From NCBI RefSeq assembly GCF_036850765.1, contig NC_089492.1, positions 289,514,590 to 289,578,589 of the forward strand: a stretch of 64,000 nt of DNA, written 5' to 3'. Shown in pieces: positions 1 to 29,804 of the stretch (positions within the stretch are counted from its first letter, which is position 1; each line of letters starts with the position of its first letter). The notes under the pieces are model-generated. The model was not told the DNA's origin, ran no database searches, and saw nothing but the letters and a program-made list of their open reading frames with translations. Position numbers and translations under genes: made by a program. The DNA comes from Saccopteryx bilineata. Lineage: Eukaryota; Chordata; Mammalia; Chiroptera; Emballonuridae.

Positions 1-534
1 GGGGAACCCCCCCCCCCCGCCCAAAGTCTGTTCCAGTGCCAGCTGGCACTCTTTCTGTGACACCAGGACACTCTTCAGGCCTGGACATGGGTCAGGGACA
101 CTTTAGGACTTTGGGACAGTGACTATGGCCCTGGGACTGACAAAGAGAATGGATAAACTGGTCCTGCAGTGCCAAGGCCTGAGCACTGGGAGTGAGATGG
201 AACGAGAGGGCTCATGGTCACCACCAGGCGGCCCTGCTGCCTGTGACGTGCTGGGCATCGGGCCACGCACTCTCTGTGCCTTGTGCGCCACTCGTGGGAG
301 CTCTCATGGCCCTGTTCTCTTGATAAAGATACCAAGGTTCAGAGAGGTCCTGTGACTTGGCTGGGGCCCTACAGCTCAAGAGAGTCCAAGCCAGGCTTTG
401 AACCCATGTTCAGCTCCTTCCAGCACATATTTGAGGGACAGTGGTAAAAACTGCCACAACGTACTGTGTCGGGCTCAGGCTCTGAGGACTCAGTGTTGCT
501 TCCTCCTGGCCTTCTTGAGATCTGTCCTGTCATT

Positions 535-650
535 ATTCCCATTTACAGGTAGGGAAACTGAGGCTCAGAGCTAGTGGCTCACCTGGGGACACATTGCGAG
601 GATGTGGTAGCTGGGATTTGAATCTGTGTAGTGTTAGAGCCTGTGTTCCT
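535..650 (+). repeat. MIR-like SINE fragment
   Basis: It contains the classic MIR core wording 'gggaaactgaggctcag' followed by a diverged 'gctgggatttgaat' segment, in the order seen in mammalian MIR elements. It is old and degraded, and the edges are approximate. Confidence 0.6.
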
Positions 651-1569
651 AGCCACATTGTGGCTCAGCTCTGCCAGCTGCAGGAAATTAAAAATGCCAC
701 CCTCCTCCAAGGTCCCCCTACTGTCCGTCTCTGCCCAGACACACAAGTGTACATTCTGCACAGGAAGACCACAGTTAGAAGGAACAGTTAGAAGGAACTT
801 GGAGGACTGTTCTGGGGGTGGAGAGAGGAGGAGGAGGCGGCTTCCAGTTGCCGTGGTCACCAGGCAAGGGGGTGTCTGTGATTCAGACACAATCTGTTGG
901 CACGGTTGATGCCTGGCATTGGGGCTTTGGTGTTGGCTGGTTGCCTCTCCCCCAGATGGGGGCTCCTGGCAACAAACTGGGCTCATTACCCCCGCTGTAC
1001 AACCTGCCAGGGGTCTGCACAGCCTTGAGGCCTCTGCCTGACTCTGGGGGTGGGGTGGCAAGAGGGGGTGGCAAGACGGGCCAGACCACCCTGTCCCAGC
1101 CCCTGTTTTGGGCAGCTGCTGCTGGCAGGAGCAGGGGTGGGAGGGCTGGACTGCAGAGGTGAGGCCTGTGGACCGGAGCAGGTTTCAGAGCAAGTGTGGG
1201 TCCTCTGCCGTCTGCAGGTCCTAGCTCCAGCCCAGCTCTGGCCAGCCCGGAACACAGCAGTGCTGACGTTGGCATCAGCAGCCAGAGGGCTGCCCAGCCT
1301 TCAGGAGGAGAGCCCACACCCTGTCACTGGTGGGACCCACTTGGAACAAATGGCACCGACTCACTTCGGGGACCTGAGTGATCAGAGGGAGGAGGGCTAG
1401 TCCAGGAGAACATCCTGGAGGAGGTGGCCTCTGGTGGACGTGAAAACATGGATAGGTGGAGCAGGAAGGGGAAACTGCCAGAGACAGGTGTTGCCAAGGG
1501 GATGCAGTGGCTGGAGGCCAGGGCGAGAGGAGGTGAATGATCCCCAGGCTTGGTGAGGGGTGAGGGGCA

Positions 1570-1770
1570 AAAAGTATCTGTATTGTTGATGATAATAACC
1601 AGCGCTGACTGAACACGTGTATGTGCCTGGTGGCGTGTTTGGCCCTCTCTGAACCCTTGTGAGAACCATAGGAGAAAAGCATCACTGTTACTCCCAGGTG
1701 ACATGCGAGGACACTGAGGCTTAGAGGGGTGAGAGACCATGCCCACATCACACAACGCGGCTGGCAAAGC
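1570..1770 (+). repeat. MIR-like SINE fragment
   Basis: A diverged copy with 'tgtgcctggtggcgtg', 'gaggacactgaggcttagag' and a nearby 'cacacaacgcggctgg' segment, matching the usual MIR order. Edges are approximate. Confidence 0.5.
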
Positions 1771-2479
1771 TTGGCCTGGACTGAGATCAAGGGCCTCGTT
1801 CTTAATCTCCTCTCCAGCCATGGCCATTCGAGGAACAGCTAGCTAGCAGGATATATTAGCCTTTTGAAGGAGATGACGTCACTCACTCATAAGCCAAATC
1901 AGCTTGAAGCATCTGCCATGGCAGCCCCAGTTCTAGACCTTGGAGGTGTCCAGGAAACAGAGGTCCGGTCCTCCTACAGCTGACATCCTCACCCCGCTGG
2001 GAAGTGAGGGGGAAGTGAGGACTTGGCTTTGCCATACTGACCCCCCAGCTGCCTCGAGGCAGGGCCGTCTTTCAACAGGGTTGGACCCTTCTGCTTCTGG
2101 GCCCACCCTTGAGGTTTTGTTTGAACCTGTTCTGGGTGCTGAGGCTTCATCGATGAATCAGCTGCCCACCCCTACCGCCTTCTCCTGGAGTTCACTCTGG
2201 GGGCAGGGGGTAACCAGAATAGGCTTCCTGGAGGAGGCTGCTGACATCCTGAGGAATGAGAAGGTATTGCTGTGGAGGAAAGCTGAGTGAACAGGAAGGG
2301 ATGTTAGGGGCTGTAAGAAGCAAGCAGGGCCTGGGGAGTGAGGGGAGAGGGGCAGAGCTGGATGGGGGCACCTAATGTCAGGTGAGGAATCTGGACCCTC
2401 TGCCTTGGAGAACCCAGGAGGAAGATGTGTGGAGTAGCCCACCCCTGTGAGCTCCAGAGTCAAAGCTCCCCCCTTTTTG

Positions 2480-2600
2480 GCTTCATGACCCCAGGCAAGT
2501 CACTACACCTCTCCGAGCCTCAGTTTCCACATAAGCTGTGATGAGGATTTAAAGGAGGATTGTGTATGTAGTGCTTGGCAGAGAGTATGGCACTCTGTAG
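2480..2600 (-). repeat. MIR-like SINE fragment
   Basis: Contains 'aagtcactacacctctccg' and 'gcctcagtttccaca', the usual complement-strand MIR wording, then a 'gtgcttggcagagag' tail. Old and diverged; edges and orientation are approximate. Confidence 0.5.
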
Positions 2601-4559
2601 GTGTTCAAGAGAATGCCAGCTGTGACCACGTGGTCATCCACTGCGGAGGGGAGAGACACCCCCAGCCTTTAAGCACACCTTCCTTTTCCTTCCTTATGAT
2701 CTGAGACTACCTAGTGTTCTATCCCAGACCCCAGCCAACCCCACCCAGTGGACACATATTTATGGCGCCTCTGTCCTGTTCTCAGGACAAGTGCAGCTCT
2801 CAGAGTCTGTGGGGAGAGGGGAAAGTGTTCATGGCCTCCCTCGTGGAGGACTAGTGACGATGTGATTGGTGTTCCTGCTCTCCTGCCAGGGAGCCACCAG
2901 CTGGACCCTGGGCCCCTTTGAGCTGGTCAAAGTCTGTTGAAGGCACCACAGGTCACAAGGAGACATGGACAAGGGCTGACACTGGGCCTGGGGACACTGG
3001 GGTACCACATTTGAGGGGACAGGCTTGGGGGTGTTCATCCTGGAGACAGAGGCAATGGTCTGGCAGCCTCCGTCTGCTCCGTGCCTGCTGTGTGCCAGGC
3101 CCTGCTTTCAGGCTTTGCCACAGGGACCTTAGCCTGTCCTCAGATCCCCGCTCTGCAGTAGGGACCACACCATCTCCACATTAGAAACAGGACACAGAGA
3201 GGCAGGGGGTGAAGTCACTAGCCAGTGCAAGTCAAACCTGGTGTGCCTGTCCCCACGGCCTCTCATTTCTAAGGAACTGTCAGCAGGAAAAGGAGGTGAA
3301 TTTTTCTGCAGGGCTCCAAGGGCCCATGGCAGGGAGGTGAGTTTGGGTTCAGTATAGGTAAGAGTTTGCAACAACTGAAGGCATTCCCCAATATATAGGT
3401 AGTAAGCACCCCTGCCTAGAAGTATTCAAGCAGAGAGAGCGGAAGTTGGATTTGCTGACTTCACAGTTCCCTCCCAGTTTAACAATGGGCTGTGCAGAGC
3501 GCAGGGTGTATGTGTGTCAGGGGAGGGGGGCCAGATGAGCAGTGGACAGGGGCAGAGGAAGGGGTGGGCCTGAGCTCCCTGTGGAGGAAGAATGGGCAGG
3601 ATGTAGTGAATCATATGGGAGAGGGAGTCACCTGTTCTCATGAGCAGTGCTCTTGCAGGTAAGAGGTGGGAGGCCAGGGCGCCCTTGAGAGGGGCCAGAT
3701 TCTGGGGTTCTCTGGAGATAATCACTGGTCCTTTTAGATGCTGGTCAGCTGTAGACAGATGGCAGTCCACTGTGCACATGGAGAGAGGGCCAGGACCAGC
3801 AAAGCAATGCAAGTGGAACTTACAGGCTTTGGCTCAGTGATCTGGGGGAAGGGGTAGCAGGTGAAGGCCTGGGGCACCTGGCCCAAGAGGCAGACAGAAA
3901 ACCGGATACATGTGACCTGGCCAAGATGAGTTTCCCTGGTGTGGACCCAGCCCCAAGGAGGGGCTCTGGGCTTGGTGAGGGGCCTAAGGGATGTGGTCTG
4001 TGACTAGGGAAATGCTGGTGGCCCGGAACTAAGGCTCCCTAGGTCTTCGGCAGATCTGAGCTGGGTGGCTGGGATCACTGCCCCCGACTCAAGGGAAGGG
4101 GGGAGGTGTGCCCAGGCAAGGTTGCCTGCCTCCTCCGCCATACCCCTGTATCCCCACGCGCTCCCTGCACAACCAGAACGTTTCAGAGAGGGAGGCTAAG
4201 AACCACCAAAGGGCGAAATGGCCCCCCTTTTAGCCATGCCATGCATGAGCCAGGAAAAAAAGAGGGGGACACAGAGACAGGCAGGCGGGTTTCTCAGGCG
4301 CCGTAGAGGCGCAGTTCAGAACCCAGTCATTTATAATGGAGAGTACGCGGGCCTGGCTTGGAGCACTTCCCAGGGCGGGCTTGGTCTGTGGGGTCCCACC
4401 GGCTGGACCCCATTCGCAGGTCAGGGCAGCTTCCTGGCACGGGGCCTCCCGAGGTCTGGCGAGCTCCTGTCTTCAAGCCCAGGTTAAAGACCAGGGACTT
4501 TGAACTTTCCGGAGATCTTGTAAAGGGCCAGCCCCCTCGGGAAGAGTGACGGTCACCTC

Positions 4560-4925
4560 CCCCCTCTTCGCACAGCCCAGACCCTAGATTAGTCTCTGAG
4601 CGCCGGCCGGGCTTCCTGTCACCTCCTGGGCCACCAGGTCGGCTGTCCGGCGCTTCCCGGGATCCCGGGACTCCCCCATCCCGGCCGGGTGCACCGATGG
4701 TACGATGGTACGACCCAGCCCGCCCAGGTGGTAGCGCCCGCGCCAGCCTACCGTAATTCCCTTATGTCGCGCGCCCCCAGCCGGCACAGATCGGCGAGCC
4801 CGCCCCGCCCCGCGGCTCCGGTCCCCTAGCCCTGTGCGACGACCACCCCCCACCCCCGCCCCGGGAATTTGACAGCCTTGGTCGAGCTCCTGCTACAGGG
4901 GAGGAGACCCATTTCCCTAGGTGAG
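4560..4925 (+). promoter_or_regulatory. CpG-rich patch, candidate upstream promoter and untranslated exon
   Basis: This stretch is much richer in CpG than its flanks, with many CCGG, CGCG and CGGC words between 4590 and 4830. It ends in a consensus-like donor: an exon edge at 4920 followed by GTGAGTATC. Human PLEKHG5 uses several alternative untranslated first exons, so an upstream first exon spliced to the coding exon at 17587 or 18648 is plausible. No transcript evidence is visible. A short tandem of 'cgatggta' words lies at about 4696. Confidence 0.4.
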
Positions 4926-5328
4926 TATCAACGGGTAGCTGGGGTCCGAACTGGGGGGGAGGAGTCCAGGAGCCAAGACTCCCTTTAAATTAATGGGCAG
5001 AACCTGGAGTGGAAAGTCCCACGCGGCTCAGGCCCGCAGGAGGGTATCACTGGGTGTCACTGGCTTTACCTCTGAAGGGGGAATGCCCCCAAGTGTCTGT
5101 GCCCGCCTCAGTGACTCTGGAGGGTAATCGGCCGGCGATAGGAGCCGTGAGAAGCTCGTGGAGCCCCAGCCCAGGGATGAGTTTTGTTGCTTGGAGAGGC
5201 CTTGGCGCTGGGTGGTTAGGAGGCTCTGTGGACCCTCTGCCATCTGGGCATCGAACAATTGGTCCCAGGCAGAAAGTCCTCTGGAGGCCGGCAGGGGGCG
5301 AGGGAGTGCGCCTCAGGCAGTGGGGTGG

Positions 5329-5330
<2 letters not shown>

Positions 5331-5367
<37 letters not shown>
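5331..5367. repeat. (GT)n microsatellite
   Basis: An uninterrupted GT run of 37 bases followed directly by a G run. Confidence 0.95.
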
Positions 5368-5368
<1 letters not shown>

Positions 5369-8300
5369 CGGGGGGGGGGGCAGTGATGGGAGGGGAGAGG
5401 GAGAGAGGACAGATGAACTCAGGGGAGGCCATGCCAGCCTTGATCAAAGGCCGGGAAAAGGAGGCCAAGGGTCCCTGGGCCCTGCGGATTTCCCAATAAC
5501 CTTCCCCCGGTTTGGGTGGCTGTAGGCAGATTTTACTGTTCCTGTGTCCCTTGACCAGCGTCCAGGCACCCATTAGGACCCAGCAGCCATCCCTAGACAG
5601 GAAATTCTAGAGAACTGGCCAGTGCCCTCTGCCCTTTTCGCACAGATGGGTAAGGGCAAGGTTCGGTAGGGACCCTGGCACATCTCTTCTGCAGCCCAAG
5701 CGTGCGTCCCTCCGTCCACTCCCCCCGGTCCCTCCCAGGAACCTGCTGTCTAGTGCTGGAGAGAGGTGCCAGGAGAAGGTGCTGGCTGTGACATTAGGGT
5801 CCGGGGCTCTGGGGTCAGACACATTGTGCGGGGACAGGGCAGGAGGTGAAGTTCGGAGACCACAGCCTCTGCCTCTCTCCCTAACACTGGATGCCGGCCA
5901 GACAGCTCTGTGGGGAGGATGGGGCCTCGCTGGGTTCTGGGGCCTATGCAGTAGGCCTGGGCTCTGGGTAGGTTTCTGCACCCCTGCCATCTGCCCAGGA
6001 CAGGGCTTTGGGGCAGGCTCTGTCTCTACATGGGCCCCAAACCCGAAGGACAGGGGGAGGCCCAGGCCTAGGGGGAGGGAGGAGCTCTGTAGGCTGTTGG
6101 CAGAACTGGCCCAGCCCTGGCTGACCTGCCCACGCATGCAGCCTCCACCCCTGGATTTTCACTGTGCCCGATGGGGCCTTGGGACCAGGAGGCTCCCAGG
6201 GAAGCTTAGGCCAGGTGGCAAGCCCTTGGGCAGGTGTGTTTTTCCAGTCAGGGAGCCCCAACGCCTGATTCCAGGCTCATGTGCTGTGGGCAGAGCACAG
6301 AGCTAGCCCCAGACCTGTGGTCTCTCTGGGACAGAGAGCTCCCTCCCCATTGCAGACCAGGAAGGGCCTCGACCCTTGTGGGGTGGGGTGCCCACAGGCC
6401 TCTCTGTTTCTGGGGCTGGGGAGATGGAGCTAGGGGGAAGTGCGAGGGGGGCTCCTCGCCTTGGAGACTCCATTATTCATCAGCCCCAGCATCCGGTTTC
6501 TGGGTATCAGTTTCAACAAGCCAGTTCTGACTCATGAGCCTGGAGCTGGGGCTGGGCTGGGAGGGGCCCCCTCCCCAGCCAGTCAGAGGCTGGGACCTCT
6601 TGGGCCTGCTGTAGAGCATGGGCTATGTCAGCTCTGTCCCATAGAAAGCAGGTGGGAACCAGGAATTTGCAGAGGGCTCTCCTTTCTCTTGGTGCAGGAT
6701 TGGGGCCTCCTTTCCGCCCCAACACTATAGGCTTCTTAACCCTGCACTCCTGGTGCCGGGACAGCAGGCCCTGGCCCTCTGGGAGCAGCAGCCCTTGCCC
6801 TGGCTGGAGGACCCAAGCAGGAAGCGTGACTCAGAGATGGCCAGGGCTTGGTCACTCAGGTGACTTCCATTGACAGGCCCTGTCTCAGCCCTGGTGGTCT
6901 CCATTTGATCTGACCTGGTTACCTGAGGCCAGTGGGTTCCCCCTAAGCTGGCTTTGGAATCTGCCCTGTCCCCAAGGTGCTGGACCTCAAAGCACCACTT
7001 AGCCGGTCCTTAAGCACCTCAGGCTGTCTTGTGTCTGAGATGTGATAGTGGTCCAAGGCACAGGCATCTGTCTTCCCAGTTACTAGTTGCTGGCTTTGGG
7101 GCAAGCCACTTAGCCTTTCCAAGCCTCCATTTCCTTGTCTTTTAAACGGGGATAGGAATGGTATCTCCTCCTCAGGATCTTGGAGAAGAGCGAACAAGAT
7201 TAGCTGCCCCCAAACTCCTGGCACAGGCTTTGCACTTGGGAAGGCTCAGCAGTAGGGTAGTAGCAGGGGCTGTGGGCCTAGGCAAGACTGGCCCTAGCCC
7301 GCAGGGCCACGGTCATGGATGCCCGGAGGAAGGAGACAGCCTGTGGTCAGGCTGTGGTGAAGTCTTTGTTGACCGTTGGCAGCAGGAAGGGACATCTTGG
7401 CCAAGACCTTCCCTGCCCCAGGGGCCTTCTCTGGAATGAAGGCTGCCTGCTTTTGTTCATCTAGTCTTCATCTAGTCACCGTCTAGTCCCCACTGAGCGT
7501 GTCTGGGTGCCGGGAGTGCTTATGTGTTGAGGACGCAGTGTGGGCCAGACAGCCAAGGCCCCTGGCCTCTGGAGAGGCTGTGCTAGCAGGAAAAGTGATC
7601 ATGAAGAAGTGACCCAAGGAGTAAAATAGCTTCAGGTGGTCATAAATGCTTAGGAGGAAAGAATTCAATTTAAGAGATTTGAGAGTAAGAGGGTAAAGGG
7701 TTATTATTCTTCTTTATCACCTGCAGTTCAGTTGTATTTTCTGCTGTGACAAACAGTTACGAAACCCTCCTCCAGCAACAGGGGAACAGTAGGAGTTGTG
7801 ACTGCCAAAGGGCCAGCGTATTAGGCCCCGTAATAGAGTGGGGAACTTGTAGGAATCCATGCCCCAGGGGAGGACTCTGGGTTAATCTTAGCCCCTTTTT
7901 TTGCCGCCCAGCTTAATGGAAAAAAAATAATTAGGGAAAAATGTCCTGCATGGTTGGATAGGACCCACTAGGCAAAGCTGATGGAGACAGGAGGTGAGAG
8001 AAATTTGGAGTTGGCCAGCAGAGTCTTCGCCAGTCAGTTGGACAGTTAGGATGATTGTCAGACACTAGGAGCCTCCTCCTAGCTGCCCCTGAGTGGGGTT
8101 GGGGATGTGCGGCCAGGAACTGGCGGGCCACCTCTGCCCCTGTAGGTGACAGGAAAGGCACGATGAGGGAGAGCATTCGTTTTGGTGGCCTTCTGGCTGT
8201 GGACACGGCATGCCCCCCGGACCCTGGCAAGGCTTCACCACCGGGCCTGGGAGCATGGAGGTCCCTCTCAGGGCCCCTGTGACCTCCAGGGCCACCTGAG

Positions 8301-8639
8301 CTGCCAGGGCCACCTGGATGGCCCTGGCGGTTGACATCTCTGGTCACATGGTCTGCGTCTTAGTCTTCGGCCGGCATGGCTCCTCAGCCTGTGCTTCTGA
8401 CCGCCCCATGCAGGGCGAGCCGCTCTGGGGCCCAAGGGGCTATTTATTTGGAGAGGAGCGTGAAGGTCTCCCTGGGAGGTAGCATTTAAGTCGGGGCACA
8501 GTGCCAGCGTTTGGGGGGTCAGGGGCACGCGGTGTTCCAGACAGAGAATGCAGACGTTCGGGCGAGGCTTGGAGCTGGGTGAGTTGCAGACCCGCCAGGC
8601 CATGTTGGGATTTTATTGTAAGCCACTGGAGAATTTTAA

Positions 8640-8642
8640 GGG

Positions 8643-8685
<43 letters not shown>

Positions 8686-8742
8686 ACACACACGACCAGG
8701 CTTTAGTTTTCAGAAACTCTGCCCATGGTGTGGACAGTGTGG

Positions 8743-8781
<39 letters not shown>

Positions 8782-8844
8782 TGAGAGAAACACACACGAC
8801 CAGGCTTTAGTTTTCAGAAGCTCTGCCCATGGTGTGTACAGTGA
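8640..8844. repeat. Tandem duplication of a GT/GA microsatellite block
   Basis: Two copies, offset by about 104 bases, of a block made of a GT run, a GA run, 'aaacacacacgaccaggc' and a shared unique segment containing 'ctctgcccatggtgtg'. The copies differ by a few substitutions and in run length, so the duplication is fairly recent. Confidence 0.9.
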
Positions 8845-9854
8845 CTGACCCAGGCTTCCAGAGGGGAGGCAGTCCTTGGAACCTCCCAGGCCCTACACAA
8901 CTGCTGCCCTCCTCAGAAGCATGTTCAGAGATGACCCCCTCCTTACCCTCTTTCCTGGTGGCACCAGATTGATGGATGAGGAGCTGTCAGAGAGGTGGGT
9001 GGCATGGGGACAGCATGTTCCCCTCACCCCATGTCCTGAAGAGGCCGTTCCAGAACCCTAGAATCAGAAGCCTTAGATACCGTCCTGCCTGTGGACTTTT
9101 ATGTCACTTTATGCCCCACACAATGGATAGAGGTAATAGTGCCCACCCTTGCCTCCTGGGAATGAGTGTAAGAGCACTCTGATACCCAACGGTGCCAAAG
9201 GACCCAGGCACAACACCCCATCCTGGAGGAGGGGTGTCTCCTGTTGGGGGGGGGGGTCTGATGAGCGCCCCCTGGCGGTGGGGCACGTGCCCACGCACAG
9301 CTGGAGCAGCAGGGACCTCGGGGAAGCCTAGATGGGCTTTGGGGTTTTCCTGACCCATCTCAGCCCACTCCTGGGGCTCCCAAAGGACTACACTCTCCGC
9401 CCTTTCCGCCCAGCGCCTCCGCCTTTCCCCGCCGCTTCCACCTGTGGTCACCGGGCCCCTCCGCCCCTCTGCCTGCGGCACTGGCCTGGGCAGTGGGAGA
9501 CCTCTTGGGCTTTGGGGTGCCGCTAGATGACCCTCAGGAGGACATCTGAGCGCCGGATGTCTGCCTGGGAAGTTGGAGGTCAGAGCACAGAGGGGTGTTC
9601 TGGTATCCCCTCTTCTGCCAACAGCATTCAGGGAGCCCAGGGAGGAGCAGGTCTAAGAGGGACACTGTGAGCCGGAGGTCAGCGCGGAGGCCCGGGGCTG
9701 GCGGAGGGGGGCGGGGACTCCCCTATCGCCCCCTTCCCCCCGCCCGCCGGGGTCCCAGCGCTCTGCCCAGGCGGGCGCGGCTGCACAATGGCAGGAAGCG
9801 GGGCTCCGCGCTTTGTCCGGCGGGCGGCGCAAACCAGCGCTTCCTCCGGCCGCC

Positions 9855-28618
<18,764 letters not shown>

Positions 28619-29095
28619 GCAGAGGGAGGCTCCCACAGGTGCCACTGACCACCGGACAGCAGACAGCATACCTCCTGGGGCATGCCGGCCCTGTTCCAGC
28701 TGCTGCCTTGTGTGTGTACAAACCAGAGTGCTGGGCAGGTCCCCTGCCACCGCTCTGGGCCAATTTGCACTTTGCCAGACTGGATGGAGATGGAGGAGGA
28801 TTCCGCGGAGCAGAGGCCCAGGCCCAGGCTGCAGTGCCCTCAGGACCCCCCTCCAGTTGCCACCTAACCCCCACCCCCACCCCGCTCAGCAGGATTCCTG
28901 TCCACTACTCCCTGCAGTCACCAGCTCTGCTCCACTGGGCTTGTGCCAGGGCCGCCACCATCGCCCTCACCTGCCCTCGCGCACTCTCTCCCTCCCTGTC
29001 CTGCCGGCCACCCCAGGCTCGGGTTGGACTCTGTGTAAAGTTGCGTATTTATTGAGCTTTTGGTTCTTTTATAAAGACTTGTATATACTCGCCGG
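28619..29095 (+). terminator. PLEKHG5: PLEKHG5 3' UTR and variant poly(A) signal
   Basis: No AATAAA follows the stop. The best candidate is TATAAA at 29070-29075, about 450 bases past the stop, followed by a GT-rich segment (TTGTATATACTC). The UTR itself is GC-rich and otherwise unremarkable. Confidence 0.6.
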
Positions 29096-29399
29096 CAGAG
29101 TCCGTTCCTTTTGGAGTCCACCCCTTTGAGGACTCATGTGAAGTGAGCTCCTGCCCCTTCCATCTGGGGTGGCGCTGCCCTGGAAGAGACCATGGAATGA
29201 AGTGAATTAGGGTGCAGAGGCCACCAGACTAGCACCTCAAGATCAGTCCTGCCCCTGCCACAGTCATGAGTCCACTGTTAGAGCCCCACATGCTGCCTCA
29301 GATGGCTCTGCCCTGGACTGCTCCTGTGAGCTTATGCCAGGGTGGTGGCCTGTCTCAGACTCACTGGGAATGTCCCTAAGACTCCAGAAGGCCCCGGCA

Positions 29400-29762
29400 C
29401 CCACACCCACACAGCGTATAGGGAGGGTGGGCCTTCCGCCTGGCTCGGAGGTCCAGAGTGAGTGGTGGTCTCAGGGTTGGGGCTAGAAACCAGGCATGGG
29501 GACCCAGAGGCAGCTCTGTCTCATGTGTACCTTGCCCACAGGGCATCTCAGGTTTGCTGGGGGGGGGCAGGTCCTCTGGGCTCAGGGCCCCACTTCCAGG
29601 GCCCCTTTGGGCCTGACCCTAGTCCCTATCTCGGAGGCAGGCGCACTGGGGTAGGGGGGGTTGGGCGCTGGGCCGGAACTGCGGTGGGCAGGGCGGGCAG
29701 AGCGGGGAAGCCCCAGGGACGCTCTCCTGTCTGCGGGGCCCAGAGCGGTGGCGCTGGGGGCC
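29400..29762 (+). promoter_or_regulatory. TNFRSF25: TNFRSF25 promoter and 5' UTR region
   Basis: This is the short gap between PLEKHG5 and the TNFRSF25 start codon. It is GC-rich, with GGGGC and GGGCGG-like words towards 29680-29760 and no clear TATA box. The start site cannot be placed from sequence. The start codon context is GGGGGCCATGA. Confidence 0.5.
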
Positions 29763-29804
29763 ATGAAGCAGCAGCCCAGGGGTTGTCCGGCCCTGCTGGT
29801 TGCG
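29763..29804 (+). CDS. TNFRSF25: TNFRSF25 exon 1
   Basis: Fourteen codons, MKQQPRGCPALLVA, the first half of the signal peptide. Donor GTGAGT, phase 0. Confidence 0.9.

Larger units (their letters stand above)
1..4559. other. Non-coding flank upstream of PLEKHG5
   Basis: No exon can be supported here. The open frames are short, overlap on both strands and have no recognisable product. The sequence holds several old MIR-like fragments (listed separately). It is either intergenic or the far upstream intron/promoter region of PLEKHG5, whose human gene has distant untranslated first exons. Confidence 0.6.
4926..9369. other. Non-coding, candidate first intron or upstream flank
   Basis: No supportable exon. 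The stretch holds a GT microsatellite at 5331, MIR-like sequence around 7060-7240 ('gcaagccacttagcctttcc') and a duplicated GT/GA microsatellite block at 8640. A short ATG frame at 8973-8995 followed by GTGGGT was considered as a first exon, but its phase does not fit the downstream exon. Confidence 0.55.

Noticed and set aside
8973..8995. Short ATG exon (MDEELSE) before GTGGGT upstream of PLEKHG5
   Set aside because: It ends in phase 2 while the next coding exon needs phase 0, and the sequence around it is not promoter-like.
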